The position numbers and the translations under genes were made by a program. A stretch of 20,453 nucleotides of DNA from a virus: positions 1 to 20,453 of IMG/VR virus record IMGVR_UViG_3300031631_000037; one strand, given 5' to 3'. Under the pieces are notes generated by a model. It did no database searches and was not told the DNA's origin. It was given only the letters and a program-made list of their open reading frames with translations. Shown piece after piece: positions 4,843 through 12,917 of this stretch. The stretch's first letter is position 1. The number at the start of each line of letters is the position of its first letter.

Positions 4843-6825
4843 CTAAACATAGGCGGAACACCGGAAACCATAAGTGATATAAGCATCAGTCCGGGTAGTG
4901 AGGAAGAAACGGTAGAACAGACCCGCATCAGCAGAATGGTACCAGTGACCACAGCAGAGAACATACATATTTTGAACATTATATCGATATAAAAAATCAT
5001 TACCAAACTGATTTGTTCCAGATGCATCAGATGATGTGTTATCCTTAGGAACAAACCCACATAGGTCACGACTGACACCAGTCGTTGCCGATGAAAATAC
5101 TGCGTTTGAACCACTTCCCCAATAAACAGATCCAGTTGTAGATCCCAATGCATGTGGTGACGTAACTACATCATATAATGTCGCAAGATGAGTAGTATTT
5201 CCCCACGCATCAGTTGAACCATCCCAACCACCAGTCAAATCACCCAATGCTGAAGTTTGTTTCAGCAAATAAATTGAGTCAGTTGCAATGGCGGTTGTAG
5301 CAGTTGATGTGGTTCCAAAATTAGTTAAACCTAAAGCAACTTCATACATTCCACCATTCAAATCACAAACACCATTATTCTGCCCATTATGTGTAGTCTT
5401 TGCAAACACAGATGCAGATCCTGTTAATGGTTTAGCTGCATCTTCATCACCAGCGGTTGTATATGTAACTGTACCATCATTAACATCTGCGAGACTTGAA
5501 TTACATCCTTTAGGGAAGTTAGTTGTTCCACCTGCATCATACCAAGCACAATATGTGGTCGCGGTAGCTGCTTGTGCATGTGCAACTGACAAAATAGCCA
5601 TGGCTCCCATCATAAATACCGAAGTATTATTATAGCCTGTTCCTCTGGCGCGGCTTAGGACAACCGCATCTGCTAAAATACCAGTACATCCAGTCATACC
5701 ACTTGATGGAGTATAACCAGCAGTAGTTGTCAATGAAATAGGAACGCCATTTTTAACAGATACACCTTTATCATTATCGGCTGGTGAAGCCATATATTTG
5801 TCGATGAAGAAGCCAGCTTTCTCAGCACCACCATCAATAAATGCACGATGCATTGAGTAGCCAGCGGCATTAGCGGCAGCTTCATCTGCGTAAGTGTCAG
5901 TTCCCGCAATATCCAATGCGTTAGCTCCATAAACTGAGTATTGTGGTGATGCTACATTACCAACACGGTAGAAGAACTTTGGAATATGGCACATGATTGA
6001 ACTTGTTGCTGTCTGGATATAGTTTCCGAAGTTATCGTGTTCAGAAACATCTGTTCCCGTCATTGCAACAAGACCGAGTGAAGTAAGTGTCTCGTATGAT
6101 GGCGCAACACCAAAATCAACATCACCAGCGGTTCCGATACCTATCTCAAAAGCAGCAGATGTAGTAAAGCTAAATGTAGTAGAATAAGCACTATCACCAT
6201 AAGTTGTTCCGGTGTACTTAACTCGCCAGTAATAAACAGTACCAACTAACAAGTTACCTGCGGGGATGTCGATAGTTTCTAAATTACCTGCATCTGCAAG
6301 ACTCTCATAAATAATAGTTACAAAACCAGAATCAGTTGATACTTGCCAACTGGATGAAGCGTGAGTATCTGTTCCGTTGACGCAAACAAAGGCATCTGCT
6401 GTAAGAGTTGGTGTTTCTCCAATATCGGTATCGGAATTTATTGGCAATGTATTTGTAGGTGTTTGAATATATGTATTAGAAGTTGTAAATGATATAGTTG
6501 AGGACCAGTCACTCCATCTCAGTTCTGAATCTTGATATCTAATTCTGCAATAGTGTAATGTCAAAAGGTTTAGTCCAGTAACATCAAATGATATAACTGC
6601 TGAACCTTCTAAAGTATTAATAACTGTTGTTGAGAAGTCATCTACTTCTGATATCTGAATTTGTGCATCTGATTGGTTATAGTCGTATAATGATCTATAA
6701 GTTGATCCAATAACAGTTAATGAGGGTGAAGATCCTGTATCACCATTTGTAGGAGATGTTATATTTGGAGTTTCAACCACTCCGAGAGTTTTTAATTTTT
6801 CTATATTATCTAATGATTTTGACAT
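4843..6825 (-). CDS. DGR target: tail-fibre adhesin with FnIII domains and a variable lectin-like C-terminus
   Basis: This 660-residue protein is the diversified receptor-binding protein. After a short N-terminus there are two FnIII-like modules at about 18-116 and 121-223; each starts with a Thr-Pro-rich turn and ends in F-x-x-x-W-S or Y-Y-W-R-V followed by S-F-T-T-S. Residues 225-660 look like the C-type lectin/formylglycine-generating-enzyme fold used by DGR targets, with W-G-x-x-x-x, a D-L-C-G-F-V-P motif and a terminal G-F-R-C-S. VR occupies residues 621-660. Relative to TR the changes are N621Y and Q623L, then all 14 Asn sites from 627 to 652 plus D648A and D658A. The fixed residues W628, G635, F637, G653, F654 and C656 match TR. 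The ribosome site is AAGGA, 6 nt before the ATG. It lies just after a tail fibre gene and before avd. The host receptor is unknown. Confidence 0.92.
   Translation of the reverse strand: MSKSLDNIEKLKTLGVVETPNITSPTNGDTGSSPSLTVIGSTYRSLYDYNQSDAQIQISEVDDFSTTVINTLEGSAVISFDVTGLNLLTLHYCRIRYQDSELRWSDWSSTISFTTSNTYIQTPTNTLPINSDTDIGETPTLTADAFVCVNGTDTHASSSWQVSTDSGFVTIIYESLADAGNLETIDIPAGNLLVGTVYYWRVKYTGTTYGDSAYSTTFSFTTSAAFEIGIGTAGDVDFGVAPSYETLTSLGLVAMTGTDVSEHDNFGNYIQTATSSIMCHIPKFFYRVGNVASPQYSVYGANALDIAGTDTYADEAAANAAGYSMHRAFIDGGAEKAGFFIDKYMASPADNDKGVSVKNGVPISLTTTAGYTPSSGMTGCTGILADAVVLSRARGTGYNNTSVFMMGAMAILSVAHAQAATATTYCAWYDAGGTTNFPKGCNSSLADVNDGTVTYTTAGDEDAAKPLTGSASVFAKTTHNGQNNGVCDLNGGMYEVALGLTNFGTTSTATTAIATDSIYLLKQTSALGDLTGGWDGSTDAWGNTTHLATLYDVVTSPHALGSTTGSVYWGSGSNAVFSSATTGVSRDLCGFVPKDNTSSDASGTNQFGNDFLYRYNVQNMYVLCCGHWYHSADAGLFYRFFLTTRTDAYITYGFRCSAYV
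4849..4965 (-). repeat. DGR variable repeat (VR), with IMH at its 3' end
   Basis: This is the copy of TR inside the target gene. It differs from TR at 21 of 36 TR adenines and at no other base. The substitutions are spread across the array, and on the coding strand A becomes C, G or T. The segment at the gene's 3' end (4849-4870, coding GGTTTCCGG-TGTTCCG-CTAT) is nearly invariant and GC-richer than its surroundings, as expected of the initiation-of-mutagenic-homing site. A second 12-bp match to the far end of TR lies 15 nt beyond the VR edge (4972-4983). Confidence 0.95.
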
Positions 6826-6869
6826 TATATTTCCTTGTTATCTCTTGCTATGTTTATAGATGTGAACCA

Positions 6870-6892
6870 CCACTAAGCTAATGACTTAGTGG
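6870..6892 (-). other. Stop-adjacent hairpin after the tail fibre gene
   Basis: CCACTAAG (6870-6877) and CTTAGTGG (6885-6892) form an 8-bp stem with a 7-nt loop. It begins 2 nt past the stop codon of the 474-residue fibre gene and precedes the DGR target gene. There is no U-tract on either side, so it is more likely an RNA-stability or processing hairpin, or a weak attenuator, than a full terminator. Confidence 0.5.
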
Positions 6893-6894
6893 GT

Positions 6895-8319
6895 TTATAG
6901 ATATAAAATTTTCCAACCTATTGTTGAATTGACAAAAACCATTCTAATTGAAATTCCATTTGTATCTAAAATCAAATTTTCAGCTAAGCCTTCTATATTA
7001 TTACCATTATATGCAATAGAAACATTATTTGTCGTTAGATTTGATCCAACATCAACCAGTTCTACTTCAAAACCATCATTAGGTGTTGTAGGTAAAGTTA
7101 TCCCAAAAGTTTGAGTAGTTGAGTCTAAAAATACTTTAGAATACAATGTAACATCCATTGAATGATTATCAATTAAAGTCACCCAAGGGTTACCAAATTC
7201 AATTCCATCACCGGTATTATTTATCCAAACTGGTTGACTTGCTGAGCCTGAATAATCTGATTCAACATCATCCATAGATGTAATTGATCCAGATATAGCA
7301 GTCACTTCTTCCGAATAAACTTGAACATCTAAAATATCATTTAATTCAACAGTTATACCAGTTAAAGTTATTTGACCAGAAACAGTATCAATAAAATCAA
7401 CTCCGTGGTTTAATTTCAAACCATTAAAAAAGCATAAAGTATTACCAGCTACAAATAATGGATTTTCAACCAAAACTTGCGAAGCAGATAATGTAAATAT
7501 AAACTGAGTAACGCCGACACCAAGAGAAGGACCATCAACATAACCAAATATATCAACTAAATCACCTACATCTAAACCAGCAGTTATTGTTATTGATGTT
7601 CCAGATGAAGCAGTATAATCAGCTGAGTTTAATAAAATTCCATTTACAAATACTTGAACCTTATCAACATAATATAATAATGAATTAGAATTATCATCTA
7701 AACCTGTAAACAATGTTTGAGCGGCAGTTGCAGTATACAAAAATGAAGTAAACTCAGCTCCACCAGATCCACCAGAACCACCAACTGTTCCAAGTAATAT
7801 AACACCACCACCTAAAGCCAATCCAACCGATACAGATGTTTCAGTAGCAGTAACTGCTCCAGCAGTATCTTCTGACAAAAATATCTTAGTATTTGCTACT
7901 ATTGCTGTTCCGATATTAACAAAACCAGAACTAATAACCTTTCCATTAGTAACATCAGCGACACCGACCACATTTAATGTATCAAGTGAATCTGCTTGAG
8001 CTTTATGATAGTTTCCGGAAGCGAGGTTCTTATATACAAAATCATTATTTGCTACAGTACCTTCAAATGTTGCCAACTCATCAAAAAACTGACCTATATA
8101 TTCATGATCAGCTGAGTCGGCAAATATTCCTGCTTTATTAATATTTAATGAAGCTTCAATTTTATCTCTTAAAGTGTTCAAGATTGTCAATGTAGTTGGA
8201 TCGTAATCTCTTCCAGTCAATGTTATACCGAAATTTTCATTCAATACATCAACAATAGAAGTATAAGCATCCAACCATATCTCAAAATCTTCTGTTTGAA
8301 GAACTGTTTTTAATGCCAT
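6895..8319 (-). CDS. Tail fibre protein with two repeated adhesin modules
   Basis: This 474-residue protein has an N-terminal part (1-110) that is helical and could attach to the virion. Residues about 110-180 look like a beta-rich fibre segment. A Gly/Ser hinge follows (about 178-188). Two copies of a small beta module lie at about 190-262 and 268-341. Each copy reads F-x-x-x-x-A-x-Q-x-L-F, then V-F-V-N-G or F-F-N-G, then D-Y or D-F, G-x-I/T-x-I/L-T, and a closing D-x-x-D/V. Such modules are common in T4-like and cyanophage fibres. The C-terminal 110 residues are beta-rich and end the protein. The start overlaps the stop of a small coiled-coil gene (TAATG). It lies between the large DUF4815 protein and the DGR adhesin, so it probably belongs to the same fibre, for example as the shaft. 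No DGR repeat is found in it. Confidence 0.75.
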   Translation of the reverse strand: MALKTVLQTEDFEIWLDAYTSIVDVLNENFGITLTGRDYDPTTLTILNTLRDKIEASLNINKAGIFADSADHEYIGQFFDELATFEGTVANNDFVYKNLASGNYHKAQADSLDTLNVVGVADVTNGKVISSGFVNIGTAIVANTKIFLSEDTAGAVTATETSVSVGLALGGGVILLGTVGGSGGSGGAEFTSFLYTATAAQTLFTGLDDNSNSLLYYVDKVQVFVNGILLNSADYTASSGTSITITAGLDVGDLVDIFGYVDGPSLGVGVTQFIFTLSASQVLVENPLFVAGNTLCFFNGLKLNHGVDFIDTVSGQITLTGITVELNDILDVQVYSEEVTAISGSITSMDDVESDYSGSASQPVWINNTGDGIEFGNPWVTLIDNHSMDVTLYSKVFLDSTTQTFGITLPTTPNDGFEVELVDVGSNLTTNNVSIAYNGNNIEGLAENLILDTNGISIRMVFVNSTIGWKILYL

Positions 8320-8471
8320 TATTTATTTTCCTTTTCCAATTCCTTTATTTTATCCAAGAAATATTTATTTTGATTTTCTAATTTCTTTATTCTTTCTTTT
8401 ATATTTATAATTTCATTATCTTTAGGTTCTGTATTGAAAAAAATAGCGCCATTCTTATTAGTTTGTTTCAT
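8319..8471 (-). CDS. Small coiled-coil protein, 50 residues
   Basis: An ATG at 8471 opens a 50-residue frame ending in TAA that overlaps the ATG of the fibre gene by one base (TAATG), so the two are coupled. A ribosome site (AAGGA) lies 9 nt upstream. The product begins M-K-Q-T-N-K-N-G-A-I-F-F. Residues 20-50 are rich in Ile/Leu at heptad spacing with Lys/Glu between (I-N-I-K-E-R-I-K-K-L-E-N-Q-N), a parallel coiled-coil pattern. It fills the only sizeable gap in this operon. It may be a fibre chaperone, a trimerisation peptide or a small virion protein. I do not recognise a family. Confidence 0.65.
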   Translation of the reverse strand: MKQTNKNGAIFFNTEPKDNEIINIKERIKKLENQNKYFLDKIKELEKENK

Positions 8472-8492
8472 TATATTTATCCTTACCTTACT

Positions 8493-11400
8493 TTATACTA
8501 CTTTCTTAAGAATATATTTTAAGTTTTGGAACACAGCTGAATTCTTTTCGGAAGTTGAATCGAAAACAATTTTACCTTTGAATACAGTATTAACATCTAA
8601 ATTTGAAACATCAGCTATATCAACAGTAAAAACTCCACCAGATGAAGTAGTAATTATCTGAGCATCAACTATTGTTCCAGTTGCTACTTTTAATATTACT
8701 GTTGAACCTGAATATGATTCAATTGTTCCAGTTGAAGCTCCAGTAGTTGCTCCAATAAAAGTATCATTAACGACAACAGAACCAGTTGGAGTTACATTAA
8801 CTAATTTGAAGTAAGGATCTAAATCAGTTTCATATATATTTCTTGTGAAACCATTATTCAAAACTTCTGATGATGTAGGAGAGGAATTAAGATCAAAATA
8901 CATTGTATCATCGATAGATGCTTGTAATGTTTTAGAACAAGTCCCAGGCATCGTTTCGTCTAAAATAACTTTTACATTATTATATTCAGGAACGCCAGTA
9001 ATTGTTTTTGTTAAATAAACACTATATTCAGTTATATCGTATCTAGATCCAACAACTAAATTATTAGCCATATTCATTATTGGAGTATATTTGCTTGCTC
9101 CATGTAATACGAATTTTAATTTAAGAGTAGATGATAGATCGTCTAATTCAACAAATTCGTCTGGATCAAAAGGGTGAAATATAACACCATCATCAGTTGA
9201 ATAAAAATAGTCTATTGAAGTTCCATCAGGGAATAAAGCTGATGGGGAATACTTAAAAAATACAATTTCATTTGCAAAGGTTATATTTTCTGTTATTATA
9301 GATCCAGTTCCATAATAGTTTCCTTCGAATAAATTAAAGGACAAATCAGTTTCTTGATGTGCCGTCCAAGTTGAATTATTTGAAGAAGTAAAAAATACCC
9401 CTGCTAAATAAGGATTCTTAGAAATGAAATTATCAGTAACAATATCCCGTTCACCCATTTTACCAATATAAACTCTCCAATCTACTGATTCGGAACCTAA
9501 TGATATAAAAAAGTTTGTTCTTCTTGGAATATAAATTGGTTTATCAAATTTTAAGTTAGTTGGTTGCCAACCAGTTACATCATATAAAATATCACTCGCT
9601 TTGAAATATTGTTTATGAAAAATAGATTCTGAACTTGGATAACCATTTATCACATATCCTATTTGTAAGAAAGCTGAAACATCAACATCAACTGATTTAA
9701 TATAAAAATTCAAAGATGTTAAGATTTTATCATCTGAAAAATAAAAACTTTGTGCTACTGGATCTGTAACACAATAAGTGTTAGGACCTTGTCCTGGAAA
9801 ACTCATTACAGGTAAGGTCGCTCCAGCAACACCACTTGATTTTGTTGTAACTGATGACGTGGTTGGAGTTCCCACGCTATCAACCAAAGTTGAAGTGTTC
9901 ATGTTTCCAGGTGGAACATTTGAAACTCCATCTGTAACTGTATAATTTAACCCCTCGCCTCCTGCGTAAGCTGCTTTAAACGATGACTCAAGGAGGCCTT
10001 GAGACATTCCTGTTTCAAGAGATGTTACCCAATAATCTAATCCACTAATATCAGGAGCTCTACCAGTAATTGTAGTGTAAAGATTATTTACAAACGAAAC
10101 GTCTTCAGTACTTGTTCCAGCATGACCGGCATATTCAGCTAATGTATTTTGTAGAGCTGCATTTACATCACCACCTTCTGCCATTTTATATCCAGCATTA
10201 TTTCCAAATTTCACTTCAGTAACATCCCCATAAACAATAAAAGTCTCTACAGGAAGTGAAACTGGATCAACTGGATCAACTGGATCAACTGGATCAACTG
10301 GATCAACTGGATCAACTGGATCAACTGGATCAACTGGATCAACTGGATCAACTGGATCAACTGGATCAACTGGAACCACTATTATTGGTTTAGGTGGATT
10401 ATATGTTGCAACAGGAGGATATACTGGGGCTGAATAATTATAACTCGTTAATGTTTTAGTTCTCTCAATATTAATTTCTTTTTCATAATATTTTTCCATT
10501 CCAGTTGATGTAAACGAGTTAATAGTATAATGTTTTCTATCAATAGTTAAATTTAAGAATTTAATAGAAATATTACCAGTTGGTATACCTGCTGGCATAG
10601 TTAAAGTTGCATTAAAAGTTTTATCAGATTGTACTATTGCCGCTGAATATGAATTTCCATCATTTGGAATGTGAACTGGGTAAATAGCATTTGTAACATC
10701 AGTCCATAGAGAATCTTCATTTGTTCCATTCCAAACAACCCCATCAGGACCTGTCAATGAAACTAACATATCATTAACATAAGCAATAATCTTTGAATCC
10801 TCTAACCATTCAACTGCTGATATTTGAATTGGAATTTGTCGAGCATTCTCAATAATAATTTCTTTCTGAAATTCAACCGTTGTATCAGTAGTAATATTAT
10901 TTATTGATGTAACTGTTTGATTTCGTAAAGAATAATTACTTGTGGAAACTGTTTTGTTTACAACAACGTTATCTATAACTTCATTTTCAATAATAATATC
11001 ATCGATCCAAGTATCAACATTAGGGTTTAATACAATATTCCCTGGAATAATATCCAAGAATCCATGAGGGTTCAAACTTACAGCTGAACTTCTAAAAATA
11101 TTTGATACAGATGTTATCTCTTCTATCAACGCAATAGTATATAAATTAGCATCTATCTCATATTTTTTAATATTATCAGTAACATTATTTGAATTTGTAA
11201 ATGTATTATGAGTATAATCCATATACATTTCTAAAGTGTTGAGGAAATAATTCAATGCACAATGAAATGAACCAGAATCACCTTCAGCTCTATTTAAGTT
11301 CTTAAAATTATCTACATAAATACCTTTAATCTCTGTTGGTAATTCACCAGCAATAATTTCTTGTTCTATTTCTTGTTGTGCTTGATTTTCTTCCATTTGA

Positions 11401-12860
11401 GTTAGTCTTTGCATCATATAATACAATTGAAGCATAGTTGTTCGTTTGAAATTAAAGTTTTTAATTAATGAGAAACTCGCTGCACTATTGGGAAAATGTT
11501 TAATATATCCAAGTTTAAGAAGTTCTCTACTCTCATAAGGAATTAAAGTTTTTTCCCAATCAGATGAATTACCTGATTTAGTAATTATATTTCCAGTTTC
11601 ATCAAGTGAAATTAAATCAACTCTTGCTAAGTAATAATTATAATCAACATCAACTGTTGAACCATTAACTGGATAATGATTATTAAGAGGATATGAAACA
11701 TCATTCAAATCAGAATCAAACACTAAATTATAAGTATTAGTTGAACCAGCTGTTAATGCTAAAGTATACTCAGCAGCAGCATAAGTTTTATTATACTTAA
11801 ATGTAACTTCATATGACCCAGAAGGTTCAATTCCCAATGGACTCCAATCAATTGTATCATTTGTTAATTGATAATCTGTTGTTTCAGTATATCCAGTAAT
11901 ACTTGTAATTGAAATAATTGAAGAATATTCATCACCAGGATTTCTATTTCCAGATTCAGAATTTTCTAAAAATAAATCTGATGTATTAGCTACTCCTCTT
12001 GTTACAAATATAACCGTCTCAACTTCTGAATTTACTTCTATAATATCTGAAACATATTTCTCATTAAATTCATATTCATATGTTCCTGTTACAAAAACAT
12101 TAGGTTCATTTGAACGTAAATTTGTTTCAATTGCTTTTGAAATTGATATTTTTCTATTAGAAGGAAAATATACTTCATAACCTTTTACATAAGCTGTACC
12201 AGGTTTTATAATAATCTCTAACTTAGTATTATCAAGTAAATCATCTTCAACACTTAATTCTAGACCATTAATTAAATAATTACCTGATTCATCATATGTT
12301 CTTTTTGCTAAAGTATTAAGTAGAAGTGAATAATCTGGTTTAGATGGGTCACCTGTTATCAATAAATCTGTAATCTCCCAAAGCTTAAAAACACCAGATT
12401 CATTGGCAATTAATATAATAGTCTCTTTTAATCTATCAGCACCAGATAAATTATAATTAGCATATCCACTTGATGGATCTGTTAATGCCAAATCATCTTC
12501 ATAAGTAACAACTTCTGATGAAACTTTCATTCCAATAAATTCTTTACCAGACCCTTTTAATGTTATTGATTGTGTATCAACATTATGAATTCTACCATCA
12601 ACATAAAACCGACCAGATGTAATTGATGCTGTTGGAACTCCCGCTAATACATAAACTGATAATTCACAACCATCAACAATTGTTCCATTTGTGTATATTG
12701 TTCGAAATCCATCGTCAAGTTGATCATTTATCAAACTTTGAATTTGAGTTAATTCTCTTGCTTGAACTGCTCTACCAGGATTGAATAATAATTGTTTGTA
12801 ATTTTTACCATGCTGTAATTCATGATCATCATACCATGGTGAAGAAGATATGTCTACCAT
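8493..12860 (-). CDS. Large baseplate/tail structural protein with DUF4815-like N-terminus, (PVD)12 linker and DUF4214-like module
   Basis: This 1455-residue protein begins W-Y-D-D-H-E, then L-L-F-N-P-G-R-A-V-Q-A-R-E-L-T-Q-I-Q, which I recognise as the DUF4815 type found in large virion proteins of T4-like phages. A long beta-rich and coiled body follows (Q/E-rich helix near 490-510). Residues 830-865 are twelve exact Pro-Val-Asp triplets. Residues about 918-966 resemble DUF4214 (F-V-N-N-L-Y-x-x-x-x-G-R-x-P-D-x-x-G-L-x-Y-W). The last 480 residues contain beta-sandwich-like segments that may bind carbohydrate or other fibres. It follows the gp8-like wedge gene, where T4 has its peripheral baseplate and fibre-socket proteins (gp9-gp12), so it probably links baseplate to fibres. 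That role is inference. Confidence 0.75.
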   Translation of the reverse strand: MVDISSSPWYDDHELQHGKNYKQLLFNPGRAVQARELTQIQSLINDQLDDGFRTIYTNGTIVDGCELSVYVLAGVPTASITSGRFYVDGRIHNVDTQSITLKGSGKEFIGMKVSSEVVTYEDDLALTDPSSGYANYNLSGADRLKETIILIANESGVFKLWEITDLLITGDPSKPDYSLLLNTLAKRTYDESGNYLINGLELSVEDDLLDNTKLEIIIKPGTAYVKGYEVYFPSNRKISISKAIETNLRSNEPNVFVTGTYEYEFNEKYVSDIIEVNSEVETVIFVTRGVANTSDLFLENSESGNRNPGDEYSSIISITSITGYTETTDYQLTNDTIDWSPLGIEPSGSYEVTFKYNKTYAAAEYTLALTAGSTNTYNLVFDSDLNDVSYPLNNHYPVNGSTVDVDYNYYLARVDLISLDETGNIITKSGNSSDWEKTLIPYESRELLKLGYIKHFPNSAASFSLIKNFNFKRTTMLQLYYMMQRLTQMEENQAQQEIEQEIIAGELPTEIKGIYVDNFKNLNRAEGDSGSFHCALNYFLNTLEMYMDYTHNTFTNSNNVTDNIKKYEIDANLYTIALIEEITSVSNIFRSSAVSLNPHGFLDIIPGNIVLNPNVDTWIDDIIIENEVIDNVVVNKTVSTSNYSLRNQTVTSINNITTDTTVEFQKEIIIENARQIPIQISAVEWLEDSKIIAYVNDMLVSLTGPDGVVWNGTNEDSLWTDVTNAIYPVHIPNDGNSYSAAIVQSDKTFNATLTMPAGIPTGNISIKFLNLTIDRKHYTINSFTSTGMEKYYEKEINIERTKTLTSYNYSAPVYPPVATYNPPKPIIVVPVDPVDPVDPVDPVDPVDPVDPVDPVDPVDPVDPVDPVSLPVETFIVYGDVTEVKFGNNAGYKMAEGGDVNAALQNTLAEYAGHAGTSTEDVSFVNNLYTTITGRAPDISGLDYWVTSLETGMSQGLLESSFKAAYAGGEGLNYTVTDGVSNVPPGNMNTSTLVDSVGTPTTSSVTTKSSGVAGATLPVMSFPGQGPNTYCVTDPVAQSFYFSDDKILTSLNFYIKSVDVDVSAFLQIGYVINGYPSSESIFHKQYFKASDILYDVTGWQPTNLKFDKPIYIPRRTNFFISLGSESVDWRVYIGKMGERDIVTDNFISKNPYLAGVFFTSSNNSTWTAHQETDLSFNLFEGNYYGTGSIITENITFANEIVFFKYSPSALFPDGTSIDYFYSTDDGVIFHPFDPDEFVELDDLSSTLKLKFVLHGASKYTPIMNMANNLVVGSRYDITEYSVYLTKTITGVPEYNNVKVILDETMPGTCSKTLQASIDDTMYFDLNSSPTSSEVLNNGFTRNIYETDLDPYFKLVNVTPTGSVVVNDTFIGATTGASTGTIESYSGSTVILKVATGTIVDAQIITTSSGGVFTVDIADVSNLDVNTVFKGKIVFDSTSEKNSAVFQNLKYILKKVV
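10261..10373 (-). repeat. 9-bp tandem repeat, 12 copies, encoding (PVD)12
   Basis: The plus-strand unit GGATCAACT recurs in phase with GGATCA starting at 10264, 10273 and every 9 nt to 10363, giving 12 identical copies and partial units at the edges. It encodes Pro-Val-Asp twelve times inside the 1455-residue protein. No copy has diverged even at third codon positions, which points to recent slippage expansion. The Pro-rich linker joins the N-terminal structural part to the DUF4214-like module. Confidence 0.97.
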
Positions 12861-12917
12861 TATATATTTCCTTTTCTAATTTTGATTCTTTAATAGTAAC
12901 AAGCATTATTTCTTTTA

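Noticed and set aside
4785-5153. Minus-strand ORF of 122 codons overlapping the end of the DGR target gene
   Set aside because: It is an out-of-frame shadow of the adhesin and VR. The adhesin frame is fixed by TR-VR codon matching and the G-F-R-C ending.
5288-5635. Plus-strand ORF of 115 codons within the DGR target gene
   Set aside because: It is antisense to a well-supported gene and has no recognisable motif.
6870-6892. Hairpin as an intrinsic terminator
   Set aside because: There is no U-tract on the transcribed side; kept only as a hairpin.
6895-8319. Second DGR target in the tail fibre gene
   Set aside because: No segment of it matches TR, and it lacks the G-F-R-C ending.
10261-10373. 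Regular repeat as a possible CRISPR array
   Set aside because: The units are contiguous 9-bp copies without spacers and encode PVD in frame.
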